Shown here: positions 36,327 through 46,812 of the stretch, one piece after another
Layout of the letters: every line of letters begins with the position of its first letter
Numbering within the stretch: the stretch's first letter is position 1
Origin: Hyphomicrobiales bacterium
Lineage (GTDB): Bacteria > Pseudomonadota > Alphaproteobacteria > Rhizobiales > Rhizobiaceae
Direction of reading: 5' to 3'
NCBI GenBank assembly: GCA_900465675.1
Contig: UBJR01000007.1
Span: forward strand, 124,001 to 188,000
DNA length: 64,000 nt
Notes under the pieces: generated by a model
What the model saw: the letters and a program-made list of their open reading frames with translations, nothing else
Told to the model about the DNA's origin: nothing
Databases searched by the model: none
Made by a program: the position numbers and the translations under genes

Positions 36327-38363
36327 ATGTTCAAAAAAATACTGATCGCGAACCGGGGTGAAATCGCCTGCCGGGTCATCAAAACCGCAAAAAAGATGGG
36401 GATTGCGACCGTCGCGGTTTATTCCGACGCTGATCGTGACGCCTTGCACGTCCGGATGGCAGACGAAGCTCGACATATCGGACCGGCTCCCTCCAACCAG
36501 TCCTATATCGTCATTGAAAAGATCCTCGATGCGGTCCGGGAGACGGGGGCAGATGCCGTCCATCCCGGTTACGGGTTCCTGTCGGAAAACGCCGCATTCG
36601 CCGAGGCGCTCGCAAAGGCGGGTGTCGCCTTCATCGGGCCGCCGGTCAAGGCGATCGAGGCCATGGGCGACAAAATAACGTCCAAAAAAATAGCCGCCAA
36701 TGCCGGTGTCAATACGGTTCCCGGTCATATGGGCCTTATTGAGAACGCCGATGAGGCGGTGACAATTGCTAAGTCAATTGGTTATCCCGTGATGATCAAG
36801 GCGTCCGCCGGCGGTGGCGGCAAGGGTATGCGCATCGCCTGGAATGACCAGGAAGCACGCGAGGGGTTTCAATCCTCTCGCAATGAGGCCAAGTCCTCCT
36901 TCGGCGACGACCGCATTTTCATCGAAAAGTTCGTGACTGAACCACGTCATATCGAGATCCAGATCCTCGGCGACCAGCATGACACGACCCTTTATCTCGG
37001 CGAGCGTGAATGCTCCATCCAACGGCGAAACCAAAAGGTTATCGAAGAAGCCCCGTCGCCCTTCCTCGATGAGGTGACCCGTAAGGCGATGGGCGAACAG
37101 GCCGTCGCACTGGCCAGAGCCGTCGGCTATTTTTCCGCCGGTACCGTCGAGTTCATCGTTGATGGTCAGCGCAACTTCTATTTCCTGGAAATGAACACCC
37201 GCCTGCAGGTCGAGCACCCCGTAACCGAACTTGTTACAGGCATTGATCTTGTCGAGCAGATGATCCGCGTTGCCGCGGGCGAAAAGCTCGCGTTCGGCCA
37301 GCCCGATGTGAAGCTTAACGGCTGGGCGATCGAAAGCCGGCTTTATGCCGAAGATCCTTACCGCAACTTCCTCCCCTCCATCGGACGGCTGTCCAGATAC
37401 CGCCCACCGGTGGAAGGGCTTCGGGCCGACGGGACTATAGTCCGCAATGACACAGGGGTTTCCGAGGGCGGCGAGATCTCGATGTATTATGATCCGATGG
37501 TTGCAAAACTCTGCACTTGGGCACCAGGAACAGGAGCTTCTGCGCGTCTTGCCGCCGTCGACGCAATGGCTCGCGCACTAGATGATTTTGAAGTTGAAGG
37601 CATCGGGCACAATCTGCCCTTTCTGTCAGTCGTTATGCAACAGGAACGGTTCCGCGAAGGCAGATTAACGACGGCTTACATCGCCGAAGAGTTCCCCGAT
37701 GGATTTTCCGGTGGCCAACCCGGTGAGCAAGAAAGGCTCAAGCTAGCCGCAGTGGCCGCTACTCTTAATCAGTCACTACAAATGCGAGCGGCGGCAATTT
37801 CGGGAACAATTGGTAATCATCGCCGGGTCGTTGGAAAGGAATGGGTCGTCGCGTTTGGCGACTTTGAGCAGGCACTCTCGGTCACTGTCCGAGGCGAGTT
37901 TACTGAAGTTACCTTTGCCGATTCCGGAAAGCTGATTGTCGCCGGCAGTTGGCAGCCGGGTCAGAGCCACGCCGTCTTCGAACTTAAGGACGCTGATGCC
38001 GCTGCGTCTGAGTCCATCGGCGTCAAGATCGATCTGATCGGCACATCGATCAGGCTCCGCTGGAGCGGAATTGATATTTACGTCCGAGTTCGCACACCCC
38101 GGATCGCAGAGCTCGGAAGACTGATGCCGGCAAAGAAGCCGGCAGATACGTCCAAAATGCTGCTCTGCCCCATGCCTGGCGTGATCACTTCGGTTTCCGT
38201 GAAGCCGGGAGACAAGGTAGAGGCCGGCCAGACACTGGCGACCGTCGAAGCGATGAAGATGGAGAATTCGCTGAAGGCCGAACGACCGGCGACCGTCAAA
38301 CGTGTCGCGGTCTCGACGGGGCAGAGCCTGGCGGTCGACGAGTTGATCATGGAGTTCGACTAG
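36327..38363 (+). CDS. pccA: Propionyl-CoA carboxylase alpha chain (biotin carboxylase plus BCCP)
   Basis: A 678-residue biotin-dependent subunit that carboxylates biotin with ATP and bicarbonate. Order of domains: biotin carboxylase N domain ([20 protein letters not shown]), ATP-grasp with the glycine-rich loop [27 protein letters not shown], the C domain ([18 protein letters not shown]), a BT linker that holds the holoenzyme together, and the biotinyl domain with the modified lysine at about residue 644 in [10 protein letters not shown]. The length fits the PCC type rather than acetyl-CoA carboxylase AccC. It starts 5 bp after the small gene and is followed 13 bp later by the mutase. Confidence 0.96.
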   Translation: MFKKILIANRGEIACRVIKTAKKMGIATVAVYSDADRDALHVRMADEARHIGPAPSNQSYIVIEKILDAVRETGADAVHPGYGFLSENAAFAEALAKAGVAFIGPPVKAIEAMGDKITSKKIAANAGVNTVPGHMGLIENADEAVTIAKSIGYPVMIKASAGGGGKGMRIAWNDQEAREGFQSSRNEAKSSFGDDRIFIEKFVTEPRHIEIQILGDQHDTTLYLGERECSIQRRNQKVIEEAPSPFLDEVTRKAMGEQAVALARAVGYFSAGTVEFIVDGQRNFYFLEMNTRLQVEHPVTELVTGIDLVEQMIRVAAGEKLAFGQPDVKLNGWAIESRLYAEDPYRNFLPSIGRLSRYRPPVEGLRADGTIVRNDTGVSEGGEISMYYDPMVAKLCTWAPGTGASARLAAVDAMARALDDFEVEGIGHNLPFLSVVMQQERFREGRLTTAYIAEEFPDGFSGGQPGEQERLKLAAVAATLNQSLQMRAAAISGTIGNHRRVVGKEWVVAFGDFEQALSVTVRGEFTEVTFADSGKLIVAGSWQPGQSHAVFELKDADAAASESIGVKIDLIGTSIRLRWSGIDIYVRVRTPRIAELGRLMPAKKPADTSKMLLCPMPGVITSVSVKPGDKVEAGQTLATVEAMKMENSLKAERPATVKRVAVSTGQSLAVDELIMEFD

Positions 38364-38376
38364 TGGGAACTTATCA

Positions 38377-40512
38377 ATGTCTGAGATGATGGAGCGCTGG
38401 AAGACACTGGCGGAGCGTGAAATTAAGGCGCCCGCAGATTCCCTCGCATGGGAGACGCCTGAAGGCATTGCCGTCAAGCCACTCTACACCGCCGATGATC
38501 TATCAGGTGCCGAGCACCTGCACAGCTTGCCGGGGTTCGCCCCGTTTACTCGCGGACCGCGGGCTACGATGTATGCTGGCCGTCCGTGGACAATCCGCCA
38601 ATATGCCGGTTTCTCGACCGCCGAAGCTTCCAATGCCTTTTATCGCAAGGCGCTCGCGGCTGGTCAGCAGGGGGTGTCGGTCGCCTTCGACCTCGCGACG
38701 CATCGCGGTTACGACAGCGACCACCCGCGAGTGGAGGGCGATGTCGGCAAGGCGGGCGTTGCTATCGATTCAGTCGAGGACATGAAGATCCTGTTCAACG
38801 GCATTCCGCTGCAGGATATCTCCGTTTCAATGACGATGAACGGTGCCGTCATCCCGATCCTTGCGAATTTCATTGTAACTGGGGAGGAGCAGGGGGTTTC
38901 GCGGGATCGGCTATCGGGCACTATTCAGAATGATATTCTGAAGGAGTTCATGGTCCGCAATACATATATCTATCCGCCGGAACCTTCCATGCGGATCATT
39001 GCGGACATTATTGCCTACACCGCTAAGGAAATGCCGCGCTTCAATTCAATCTCGATTTCCGGCTACCACATGCAGGAGGCGGGGTCGACGCTCGTCCAGG
39101 AACTCGCCTTCACGCTGGCCGACGGCCGTGAATATGTGCGTGCCGCTCTGGCGCGTGGGCTGAATGTGGATGAGTTCGCAGGGCGCCTGTCCTTCTTCTT
39201 TGCCATCGGAATGAACTTCTTCATGGAGGCGGCGAAGCTGCGAGCTGCGCGCCTGCTCTGGTCGCGCATCATGGAAGAGTTTGAGCCAAAGAAGCCGGGC
39301 TCGCTAATGCTGCGCACTCATTGCCAGACATCGGGCGTTTCACTTCAGGAGCAGGACCCCTATAACAACGTCATCCGAACCGCCTATGAGGCTCTGTCTG
39401 CGGTACTGGGTGGCACGCAGTCTCTCCACACCAATGCCCTGGATGAAGCGATTGCGCTTCCGACTGAATTTTCGGCGCGCATTGCACGTAATACGCAGCT
39501 AATCCTTCAGCATGAAACTGGCGTGACCAAGGTGGTTGATCCGCTGGCCGGTTCCTACTACGTCGAAAGCCTCACCAAGGAATTGGCCGACAAAGCCTGG
39601 GCGTTGATCGAGGAGGTCGAAGCCATGGGAGGCATGACCAAGGCGGTAGCCGATGGTCTCCCAAAGCGTCAGATTGAGGAGGCAGCGACCCGGCGTCAGG
39701 CACGGGTGGATCGCGGCGAGGAGATCATCGTCGGCGTCAACAAATACCGACTCGAAAACGAAGACCCTATCAACATTCTTGACATCGATAACACCGCAGT
39801 GCGCAGTTCGCAGATCAAGCGGCTGGAAACAATCCGCCGCCTTCGCGACCCTAAGCTGGTTGAAGCGGCGCTCGCCGCGCTCACAAAGGTAGCCGAAACG
39901 GGTGAGGGAAATCTACTGGAAATGGCGGTGGAGGCGGCTCGGGTACGCGCCAGTGTAGGCGAAATCTCCGATGCTATGCGCGCCGTCTTCGGCGACCATA
40001 CAGCTGTCCCTGAAGTGGTAAAGGATATCTACGGCCCGGCTTACGCGGATGATCCGGAATACCAGACGCTGACCGCTCGCCTCATGGACTTTGCCAAAGC
40101 CACCGGCATCCAGCCGAAAATGCTTGTCGCAAAGCTTGGGCAGGATGGGCATGATCGCGGTGCGAAAGTCATTTCCTCCGCCTTTGGTGATATCGGTTTT
40201 CAAGTCATCGCCGGTCCATTGTTCCAAACGCCGGAAGAGGCAGCACGCCTTGCCGTGTCGGAAAAGGTGCAGGTGGTGGGCATGTCATCGCTCGCAGCCG
40301 GTCACAAAACGCTGGCTCCGCAATTGATCGAAGCCTTAAAAGTCCAAGGCGCGCAGGATGTCATCGTCGTGGTAGGCGGCGTCATCCCGAGGCAGGACTA
40401 CGATTTCCTGATCGAGAGTGGCGTTTCGGCAGTCTTTGGGCCTGGCACGAATGTCCTAGACGCTGCGAACGCCATCATCGACCTGCTTGAAGGTAAACGC
40501 CGCAATCAATGA
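38377..40512 (+). CDS. scpA: Methylmalonyl-CoA mutase, single-chain homodimeric type
   Basis: Adenosylcobalamin-dependent mutase that converts (R)-methylmalonyl-CoA to succinyl-CoA. Its 711 residues comprise the substrate barrel ([56 protein letters not shown]) and the C-terminal B12 domain with the DGHDRG motif, whose histidine (about residue 592) is the lower cobalt ligand. Length and sequence fit the E. coli ScpA / rhizobial BhbA type that works without a small subunit. The ATG follows GGGAA, 13 bp after pccA. The epimerase start overlaps its stop by four bases. No MeaB-type chaperone gene is visible in the window. Confidence 0.96.
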   Translation: MSEMMERWKTLAEREIKAPADSLAWETPEGIAVKPLYTADDLSGAEHLHSLPGFAPFTRGPRATMYAGRPWTIRQYAGFSTAEASNAFYRKALAAGQQGVSVAFDLATHRGYDSDHPRVEGDVGKAGVAIDSVEDMKILFNGIPLQDISVSMTMNGAVIPILANFIVTGEEQGVSRDRLSGTIQNDILKEFMVRNTYIYPPEPSMRIIADIIAYTAKEMPRFNSISISGYHMQEAGSTLVQELAFTLADGREYVRAALARGLNVDEFAGRLSFFFAIGMNFFMEAAKLRAARLLWSRIMEEFEPKKPGSLMLRTHCQTSGVSLQEQDPYNNVIRTAYEALSAVLGGTQSLHTNALDEAIALPTEFSARIARNTQLILQHETGVTKVVDPLAGSYYVESLTKELADKAWALIEEVEAMGGMTKAVADGLPKRQIEEAATRRQARVDRGEEIIVGVNKYRLENEDPINILDIDNTAVRSSQIKRLETIRRLRDPKLVEAALAALTKVAETGEGNLLEMAVEAARVRASVGEISDAMRAVFGDHTAVPEVVKDIYGPAYADDPEYQTLTARLMDFAKATGIQPKMLVAKLGQDGHDRGAKVISSAFGDIGFQVIAGPLFQTPEEAARLAVSEKVQVVGMSSLAAGHKTLAPQLIEALKVQGAQDVIVVVGGVIPRQDYDFLIESGVSAVFGPGTNVLDAANAIIDLLEGKRRNQ

Positions 40513-40922
40513 GTAATGCAATGATCACCTGGCTTAATCATGTCGCGATTGCCGTCCCGGATTTGGAAAAGGCCGCCGCCCAATACCGGCTCATGGGAGC
40601 CGATGTCTCGGCCCCGCAAGCTCTGCCGGAACATGGGGTTACGGTCGTCTTCATCAAACTACCCAACGCGAAAGTCGAGTTGCTCCAGCCCCTGGGGGAG
40701 CATTCGCCGATCGCAAGCTTCCTGGAAAAAAATCCGGTCGGCGGCATTCATCATATTTGCTTCGAAGTCGTCGATGTCGAGGCTGCCTCGAAGACGGTCA
40801 TCGATATCGGTGCGCGCGTGCTTGGCGACGGCAGGCCGAAGCTTGGTGCCCACGGCAAACCGGTGATCTTTGCGCATCCTAAGGATTTCCAGGGAACCTT
40901 GATCGAGTTCGAGCAGACCTGA
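40509..40922 (+). CDS. mce: Methylmalonyl-CoA epimerase
   Basis: A 137-residue vicinal-oxygen-chelate enzyme that interconverts the S and R forms of methylmalonyl-CoA, linking the carboxylase product to the mutase substrate. The metal ligands are expected at the histidine in [11 protein letters not shown], the histidines in [12 protein letters not shown] and the glutamate in LIEFEQT at the C terminus; GAKVEL-type and HPKDFQGT segments also match. The ATGA overlap with the mutase stop couples the two. It closes the propionate operon; a 7-bp inverted repeat lies 23 bp downstream. Confidence 0.95.
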   Translation: MSNAMITWLNHVAIAVPDLEKAAAQYRLMGADVSAPQALPEHGVTVVFIKLPNAKVELLQPLGEHSPIASFLEKNPVGGIHHICFEVVDVEAASKTVIDIGARVLGDGRPKLGAHGKPVIFAHPKDFQGTLIEFEQT

Positions 40923-41225
40923 CAGAGGGGGTGGGAAGCCTTGGCAGATCTGAATAGATCTGTGGCTGTGTGATGCGCCGGAAATCAGACTTCGCTCTAG
41001 TCGAGGCCCTTGGCTTGTGCGAGGAGAAGCGATTTCGTTGGAAATCTCATCGAGTAGGAAGAGGCTGCAAGATCAATTGTGGGAGCCCGCAGGATGAACG
41101 ATTATCGGTCAGTTGTCACTAAACTCCCGTACCTAGTTCTGATACGCCGTCGGGCAACCCCAGTGCCGGAGACGAAACTGTGTTCCCGAGCCGGCCGGGA
41201 ACACAGTAAATCCGGCAATTCGAGG
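40923..41225. other. Convergent intergenic region with two hairpins
   Basis: About 300 bp between the epimerase and a convergent DJ-1/PfpI gene. CAGATCT (40945-40951) pairs with AGATCTG (40956-40962) around a GAAT loop near the operon end. A much stronger hairpin lies at 41177-41207 (listed separately). No gene was found. Confidence 0.45.
41177..41207. terminator. Strong 12-bp hairpin, probable bidirectional terminator
   Basis: ACTGTGTTCCCG (41177-41188) and CGGGAACACAGT (41196-41207) are perfect inverse complements around AGCCGGC. The hairpin lies 18 bp beyond the stop codon of the minus-strand DJ-1/PfpI gene and at the far end of the propionate operon. It lacks a long T run on either side, so it may stall or protect RNA ends rather than act as a perfect intrinsic terminator. 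Confidence 0.55.
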
Positions 41226-41918
41226 TCAGTGCCGGCGCGAGGCCAAAGTAGCCTTCATCTGATCGTCCATATCACCGAGCGCTGCCATCGCGGCCTCAAC
41301 GATCTCTGGTCCGGCCTGATCAGGCGAGCCTGCATTGAATGGCGGTTGAGGATCGTATTCGATGATCAACTGTGTCGTTTTCGCGACCTTTTCGCCTTTC
41401 AGATGCGCGAGAAGCTGCAAACCGAAGTCGATGCCCGCAGTAACGCCACCGCCGCTCATCCTGTTTCGATCAATCACGACACGCTCGTGCACCGGAATGG
41501 CGCCAGTTGCTTCGAGAGCGCCATAACATGCCCAATGCGTCGCAGACCGGTAGCCCTCAAGGAGGCCAGCCATGCCTAGCAGGAGCGAGCCAGAGCAGAC
41601 CGATGTTACATACTTTGCAGTCTTTCCGCTCTTCGCCAGGAAATCGACCACGGCGTCGTCGCGCATTGCGCCATTAGTGTCCATTCCGCCGGGAACAAAG
41701 AGAATATCCAGGTTATCGGGGCACTCATCAAAAGTCGTTGTCGGATGGATCAAGAGGCCCGTCTCCGTCGGCACCGGGTCTTTGTTTTTCCAGAGCAGCA
41801 GTGTCTTACCGTACAAACCCAAAACTCCTTGCGGACCGACTAGATCCTGCAAAGTAAAATTTGGATAAATGACCATCCCAATGATAAGCTGTTCAGCATT
41901 CTCAGCACTATCTGTCAT
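41226..41918 (-). CDS. DJ-1/PfpI-family protein, paralogue of the 31198 gene
   Basis: A 230-residue protein clearly similar along its whole length to the one at 31198, with shared blocks such as GKTLLLWK, TSVCSGSLLLGMAGLLEG, VVIDRNRMSGGGVTAGIDFG and ALGDMDDQM. The nucleophilic cysteine and the upstream Asp (in DLVGP) are retained, as in isonitrile hydratase. The start at ATG 41918 is fixed by GAGGAA upstream; a longer frame to 42098 has no support. It is divergent from a GlxA-type regulator, repeating the organisation of the first pair on the other side of the propionate operon. Confidence 0.9.
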   Translation of the reverse strand: MTDSAENAEQLIIGMVIYPNFTLQDLVGPQGVLGLYGKTLLLWKNKDPVPTETGLLIHPTTTFDECPDNLDILFVPGGMDTNGAMRDDAVVDFLAKSGKTAKYVTSVCSGSLLLGMAGLLEGYRSATHWACYGALEATGAIPVHERVVIDRNRMSGGGVTAGIDFGLQLLAHLKGEKVAKTTQLIIEYDPQPPFNAGSPDQAGPEIVEAAMAALGDMDDQMKATLASRRH

Positions 41919-42209
41919 TTTCTTTGTTCCTCTGTACAGCCGCCGCACTGGGAGGCTTTGTTTTCCCTGGACGATCGCTTTGACGACCGGCCCAGTGACC
42001 ATAGGCGGAGTACGAGTTGGCGGAAACGACAGACAGACGGCTTTTTCTGCCACGGCCTCATCATCGGATCGTAGCTTCGGCAAGAAGAGGCTGCTCAACG
42101 ATGACCGATTTACCGCAGTGCAGATTTATCGAAAATTGGCATGAGACGCCGCCGAAAGGCAGCCGTCTTGTGTCTCGAGAAGGTACAACAACGGTAGTGG
42201 AGGCAGTTT

Positions 42210-43283
42210 ATGTTGATGAAAACGAACATTTCCGAAACCGTTCAGGACGTGACAAACGAATGTCCTTCCCCAGCGAACTTCGCTGCCAAGGAGTTGGATT
42301 ATGCCAACACCGGGGTAACCGCAAAGACCACTGTGCGGAATATAGACTTCATCATTTATCCGGGAGCGCTCTTACTCGACCTGGCTGGGCCAATCCAAGT
42401 TTTTGAGCTTGCGAACAGGCAAATATCACCAGGCCAAGAGGTGTATCGGATCACAATACGATCAGTCTCAGGCGGACTGGTTCGAACCTCCTCTGGTGTG
42501 GAAGTGAATTCAGTGCCGATCGACACGGGAGCGAAGACCGATACGCTCATCGTGGCTGGTGGCTTTGGCGTTCACAAGGCTGCTGAAGACGCAACGCTCA
42601 TTAATTGGCTGGCCATGCAGAAGGAGAGCACCCGACGGATTTGCTCGGTGTGCACCGGTGCGTTCGCTCTGGCTTCCGCTGGCTTGCTTGACCATAGGGA
42701 AGCGGTGACGCATTGGCGCTACTGTGATCTTTTGCAGGAGCAATATCCGTCCACGGTCGTAATTGCCGACGCCATTTACCTCCATGACGATCAAATTTGG
42801 ACGTCCGCCGGCGTTACAACCGGCATTGATTTAGCCTTGGCGTTAATTGAAGAGGACTATGGTCGCCGCATGGCGATGGACATATCTCGCGAACTGGTGG
42901 TTTTCCTAAAGCGATCCGGTGGCCAGATGCAATATAGCGTTCCCCTTCGGCTTCAAATGGAGGGAGATGGTTCCTTGGATTCACTGTATTCCTGGATACA
43001 GGCGAACCTACAGGAGGACCTTAGCGTCGAAGCGCTCGCTGCAAAGGCCGGGATGTCGCCACGGACTTTCGCTAGGGTCTTTTCTAAACAAACAGGTCGA
43101 ACACCAGCGAAGACGGTGGAGCTGCTTCGGCTCGAAACCGCAAGACGCTTGCTTGAGGAAAGCAGTCTATCTCTAAAAGAGATAGCCGTGCGATGTGGCT
43201 TTCTGGAAGAAGACAGAATGCGCCGTTCGTTCTTGCGGAGCTTAGGCGTAAGCCCACAGACGTACCGCGCGCGGTTCGGTTGA
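42210..43283 (+). CDS. GlxA-family transcriptional regulator (DJ-1/PfpI-like domain plus AraC HTH)
   Basis: A 357-residue regulator with an N-terminal extension of about 45 residues, the DJ-1-like sensor domain (DFIIYPGALLLDLAGPIQVF, CSVCTGAFALASAGLLDHRE, TSAGVTTGIDLALALIEEDY) and the AraC DNA-binding domain (EDLSVEALAAKAGMSPRTFA, EIAVRCGFLEEDRMRRSF). The ATG at 42210 (or 42216) follows GGAG. It is divergent from the DJ-1/PfpI gene at 41226 across 291 bp, in the same arrangement as 31198/32006. The cysteine in the sensor domain is retained in CTGA. Confidence 0.9.
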   Translation: MLMKTNISETVQDVTNECPSPANFAAKELDYANTGVTAKTTVRNIDFIIYPGALLLDLAGPIQVFELANRQISPGQEVYRITIRSVSGGLVRTSSGVEVNSVPIDTGAKTDTLIVAGGFGVHKAAEDATLINWLAMQKESTRRICSVCTGAFALASAGLLDHREAVTHWRYCDLLQEQYPSTVVIADAIYLHDDQIWTSAGVTTGIDLALALIEEDYGRRMAMDISRELVVFLKRSGGQMQYSVPLRLQMEGDGSLDSLYSWIQANLQEDLSVEALAAKAGMSPRTFARVFSKQTGRTPAKTVELLRLETARRLLEESSLSLKEIAVRCGFLEEDRMRRSFLRSLGVSPQTYRARFG

Positions 43284-43512
43284 TGGAACTTACGTATGAC
43301 GGCGAAAGGGTCTGCCGCGTTCTCGCCGATCGATCACTTCGTCCATGAGCAGGTTCAGAGCTAATCTGAGAACTACCACGCTTAAACACGCGGCAGGGTA
43401 AGGGGAAAACTTCGTCTTCAGCCGGCGTCGCCGCATGGCTTTCCGCCGGTAAATTGCGTCCAGTTATATCTTCCGCCAGTGGAATGCACTGGAGCTGACA
43501 AGAGGGAATTGC

Positions 43513-44787
43513 ATGGGGCAGGGCATGTTTACGTTTCCGCAGGCGCCGGACCGGGCGCGGGCTTTGGGTGAAATCCACGCGCGGCCCTATGTACTCGCGA
43601 CTTCGCCTCGGGTGATCTTCCAGCTGGCGTTCATGATGGATGGCGGTTCCGGCGTCGATCACGCCGTGATGTCCGAAATGTCGCAGCAACGGGGCGTCTC
43701 GCCGCCCGGCCGAGATGCACGTCATCACGTGATACCGTGGGGCCCCGGCACATTGCGCTGGGAGCAGCATACCGAGTTCTCAACTTGGTTCTGGGATGGC
43801 CCGCTGCCCGAGAAATTTGGTGGCGAGGTACCCGTTCACCCGTTCGGAGACGGCTTCAGCCCTCCGGGCTCACTGATTTCAGGAATCCGGCTGGAACTTC
43901 GCCCCGAAGGCCCTGAGGTCGAACAGGCAATAGCGCAGTTTGACCAGGCAAGTCTCTGTTTTAGTGAGGTCACCAACGCTCAAGGCTTGGTCTACACCGA
44001 CTTTCAACAGAACGGTGATGGGCTCACACAGATTTTGGTGGTCGACAGGAATCTAACGCCACTGGGAACCGGCGCGCTGGTCCAGCGTCTTCTAGAAATC
44101 GAAACCTATCGCACGCTTGCCATGCTGGGCTTACCGCTGGCGCAGACGTTGTCGCCGGAAATCCGGCGCATCGAGGATGGTCTCACTGGCATCACCCGGC
44201 GTATGAAGTCAGAACCGCGGGAAGATGCCGATGCCGTTCTGGCCGAAATTACCCGGCTGGCTGCCGATCTCGAGGCCAATGCGGCAATCTCGCTTTATCG
44301 GTTTGGCGCATCGCGCGCTTATTACGGTATCGTAAAGGAGCGCATTCTTGCAATCGCTGAAACACCTGTCTCAGGCTTCGAGCATATTGGCTCCTTCCTC
44401 GAACGGCGACTTGCCCCAGCAATGCGTACCTGTCAGTCGGTCGAAGAACGGCAGGCGAACCTGTCTCGAAAGCTTACCCGCGCCAATGCGCTCGTCCGCA
44501 GCAGGATCGACGTCGAGCTCGAACGCCAGAATGGAGCTCTGCTCAGCGCTATGAACCGTCGCGCCGAGATGCAGCTCCGCCTGCAGCACACGGTTGAAGG
44601 GCTCTCGGTGGCGGCCATCTCCTATTATGTCGTCGGCCTTTTCGGCTACCTGGTGAAAGCCTTCGCCCATGACGGCGACAAGATCGAGCCGGGGTTTCTC
44701 ACCGGCGCCTTCGTTCCGATCGCAATTGTCGGCGTGTGGTATCTTGTGCGCCGGATCCGGCGCAGCCACGATGCGCATCATATTTGA
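43513..44787 (+). CDS. DUF3422 family membrane protein
   Basis: A 424-residue protein of the DUF3422 family, common in alpha- and betaproteobacteria and of unknown function. The N-terminal half begins with RALGEIHARPYVLATSPRVI and continues with PWGPGTLRWEQHTEFSTW, typical of the family. A helical region follows, then two membrane helices at about 360-385 and 395-415 (AAISYYVVGLFGYLVKAF, LTGAFVPIAIVGVWYLV) and a basic His-rich tail. The topology resembles a cytoplasmic domain anchored by its C-terminal end. AGAGGGA precedes the ATG. There is no operon partner; both neighbours are more than 200 bp away. Confidence 0.88.
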   Translation: MGQGMFTFPQAPDRARALGEIHARPYVLATSPRVIFQLAFMMDGGSGVDHAVMSEMSQQRGVSPPGRDARHHVIPWGPGTLRWEQHTEFSTWFWDGPLPEKFGGEVPVHPFGDGFSPPGSLISGIRLELRPEGPEVEQAIAQFDQASLCFSEVTNAQGLVYTDFQQNGDGLTQILVVDRNLTPLGTGALVQRLLEIETYRTLAMLGLPLAQTLSPEIRRIEDGLTGITRRMKSEPREDADAVLAEITRLAADLEANAAISLYRFGASRAYYGIVKERILAIAETPVSGFEHIGSFLERRLAPAMRTCQSVEERQANLSRKLTRANALVRSRIDVELERQNGALLSAMNRRAEMQLRLQHTVEGLSVAAISYYVVGLFGYLVKAFAHDGDKIEPGFLTGAFVPIAIVGVWYLVRRIRRSHDAHHI

Positions 44788-45366
44788 AAAGCTGCAAAGG
44801 AAAACGTACGCTGAGAGGGGAACGGTCATCCCATATGATCCTTTGGACGATTGCGCGGTAATAGCCACTGATACTGCCCATTGGCGTAGCAGAAAAAATC
44901 CCGCATTCCCCACCCGCGACCGACGGGCGACAGCCGTATCTTCCCTCTCTTGCTAGTCGATTTTCCTTCCCTTGAGGTCGCCCACCTCTCGTCCCTCTCG
45001 CTCATCCACTGGCTGAACGCGGTCCCGGCGTGAACCATTGGTTGGTAGTGGGCGTACCCGGTTTGCTATGCCGATCTATTTCTGATCTCCAGCGCTCGCT
45101 CGTGGCAGAAAAAACAGAGCAATTGTCATTGCGGTGCTTATCAGCTGCGGGATACCTTTTTTTAAAATAATAATGGGAACAGAAATTCTGGCTAGCTCAA
45201 TCGACCGTGGGACATAGGCGGCACGATTGCCGTTGCGATTGTCCGCCAGCTGAATCTTCCCGAGCATAGACACTTTTTTGTCGGCGGCGTGCCGCGATGA
45301 CTTCGGTCGGCTTGCGTGTTCGTCGGGCGACCTGGAAATGCACGTTTATCAATGGGAGTAGCAAGC
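44788..45366. other. Intergenic region upstream of the second catabolic cluster
   Basis: About 580 bp with no convincing gene. A minus-strand frame at 45076-45273 has a hydrophobic end but no ribosome-binding site or homologue. The region should contain the promoter of the aldehyde dehydrogenase gene; no regulator site is apparent. GGGAG at about 45355 is the ribosome-binding site for 45367. Confidence 0.35.
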
Positions 45367-46770
45367 ATGACTGAATATAAATTGCTCATCAACGGGAAAC
45401 TTGTCGCCGGTGATAACACGATGACGATCGTGAATCCTGCCACCGAGCAGCCGGTCGCGGAATGCCCGCGCGGCTCTGTCGCGCAGTTGAACGAAGCAAT
45501 TGCTGCGGCTAAAGCAGCATTTCCCAGCTGGGCAGCAACCGAATTCGAGCACCGCCGGTCAATCATCAACAAGATGGGAGACATCATCGAAGAAAACACA
45601 GATGCTTTGGCGCGAACGCTGACCCAGGAGCAGGGAAAACCGCTTCCGGACGCGCTCACCGAAGTTAAGGCGATGGCAGCCTTTTTCCGATACTTTGCGA
45701 CTTTGAACCTTTCGATGAAGGTGATTGAGGATAGCGCCGAGCGCAAGATTGAGGCCTTCCGAAAGCCTCTCGGCGTTGTGGGGGCTATTGTACCTTGGAA
45801 CTACCCGCTTCTACTTCTTGCATTCAAAATGCCTCCCGCTTTGATTGCCGGCAACACCCTCGTCGTAAAACCCTCGCCGACCACGCCATTGTCGACGCTT
45901 CAATTTACGGCCCTTGTCGCTGATCTTCTGCCCCCCGGCGTTTTGAATGTCGTCGCCGATCTCAACGATCTGGGTGAAGCGCTGACGTCACACCCGGACA
46001 TCGCCAAGATTTCGTTCACCGGTTCGAGCGCGACGGGTCGGCGTGTTATGGCAAGTGCTTCCAACACTCTTAAACGTGTGACCCTGGAGCTCGGCGGCAA
46101 TGACGCTGGTATCGTTCTTGGCGACGTAAATCCCAAGGAGGTTGCGCCCAAGATTTTCCATGCAGCGTTCCAGAATAGCGGGCAGGTCTGCCTTGCTCTC
46201 AAGCGCCTCTACGTTCACGAGAGCGTCTACGATGAGCTTTGCGATGAATTGGTGGCCATCGCGGAACAGACGATCGTCGGAGACGGCCTAGAGCAGGGAA
46301 CCGTTCTCGGGCCGCTTCAAAACAAGATGCAATACGAGCGGGTCAGAGAGCTAATCGAGGACGCGCGAAAGACAGGCAACATCATCGCTGGTGGGACGAC
46401 CCCAGACCGCCCTGGATACTTCGTGTCACCGACAATCGTAAGAGACATCGCGGACGGTACCAGGCTTGTTGACGAAGAGCAATTTGGTCCGGTTCTGCCG
46501 GTGATCAAGTTTACGGATGAAGATGATGCTCTCGAACGGGCCAACTCTTCGGACATGGGCCTTGGCGGCTCTATCTGGTCCGCGGACGTTGATCATGCCT
46601 ACAGTCTTGCCAAGAGAATGGAATCGGGAACCGTCTGGATCAACAAGCACATCGATATTCTCCCATATGTTCCTTTCGGTGGCGCGAAGGCCTCGGGCAT
46701 TGGCCAGGAACTGGGCGAAGATGGTTTGGCTGAATTCACGCAGCTCCAGGTCATCAGCACGGCTGTATAA
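45367..46770 (+). CDS. Aldehyde dehydrogenase family protein
   Basis: A 467-residue NAD(P)+-dependent aldehyde dehydrogenase. It has VVGAIVPWNYPLLLLAFKMP, the TGSSATGRRVM cofactor loop, the glutamate in LELGGNDAGIVL, the catalytic cysteine in NSGQVCLALKRLYV, the EEQFGPVLPV strand and PFGGAKASGIGQELG. The start is ATG 45367 (MTEYKLLINGK), preceded by GGGAG; a longer frame to 45316 has no support. It is the first gene of the plus-strand cluster and is separated by 210 bp, with strong hairpins, from the importer genes. It probably completes oxidation of the aldehyde made by the GMC enzyme at 51731. Confidence 0.93.
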   Translation: MTEYKLLINGKLVAGDNTMTIVNPATEQPVAECPRGSVAQLNEAIAAAKAAFPSWAATEFEHRRSIINKMGDIIEENTDALARTLTQEQGKPLPDALTEVKAMAAFFRYFATLNLSMKVIEDSAERKIEAFRKPLGVVGAIVPWNYPLLLLAFKMPPALIAGNTLVVKPSPTTPLSTLQFTALVADLLPPGVLNVVADLNDLGEALTSHPDIAKISFTGSSATGRRVMASASNTLKRVTLELGGNDAGIVLGDVNPKEVAPKIFHAAFQNSGQVCLALKRLYVHESVYDELCDELVAIAEQTIVGDGLEQGTVLGPLQNKMQYERVRELIEDARKTGNIIAGGTTPDRPGYFVSPTIVRDIADGTRLVDEEQFGPVLPVIKFTDEDDALERANSSDMGLGGSIWSADVDHAYSLAKRMESGTVWINKHIDILPYVPFGGAKASGIGQELGEDGLAEFTQLQVISTAV

Positions 46771-46812
46771 CAGCTAACTTACAACGCTCCCAAGGCGATG
46801 CGGCGGCGAAGG

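Noticed and set aside
38377-38400. Cobalamin riboswitch before the B12-dependent mutase
   Set aside because: Only 13 bp separate pccA from the mutase gene, so there is no room, and no B12-box sequence is present upstream of pccB.
45076-45273. Small minus-strand frame with a hydrophobic end
   Set aside because: No ribosome-binding site, no signal-peptide order (the hydrophobic part is at the C terminus) and no homologue recognised.
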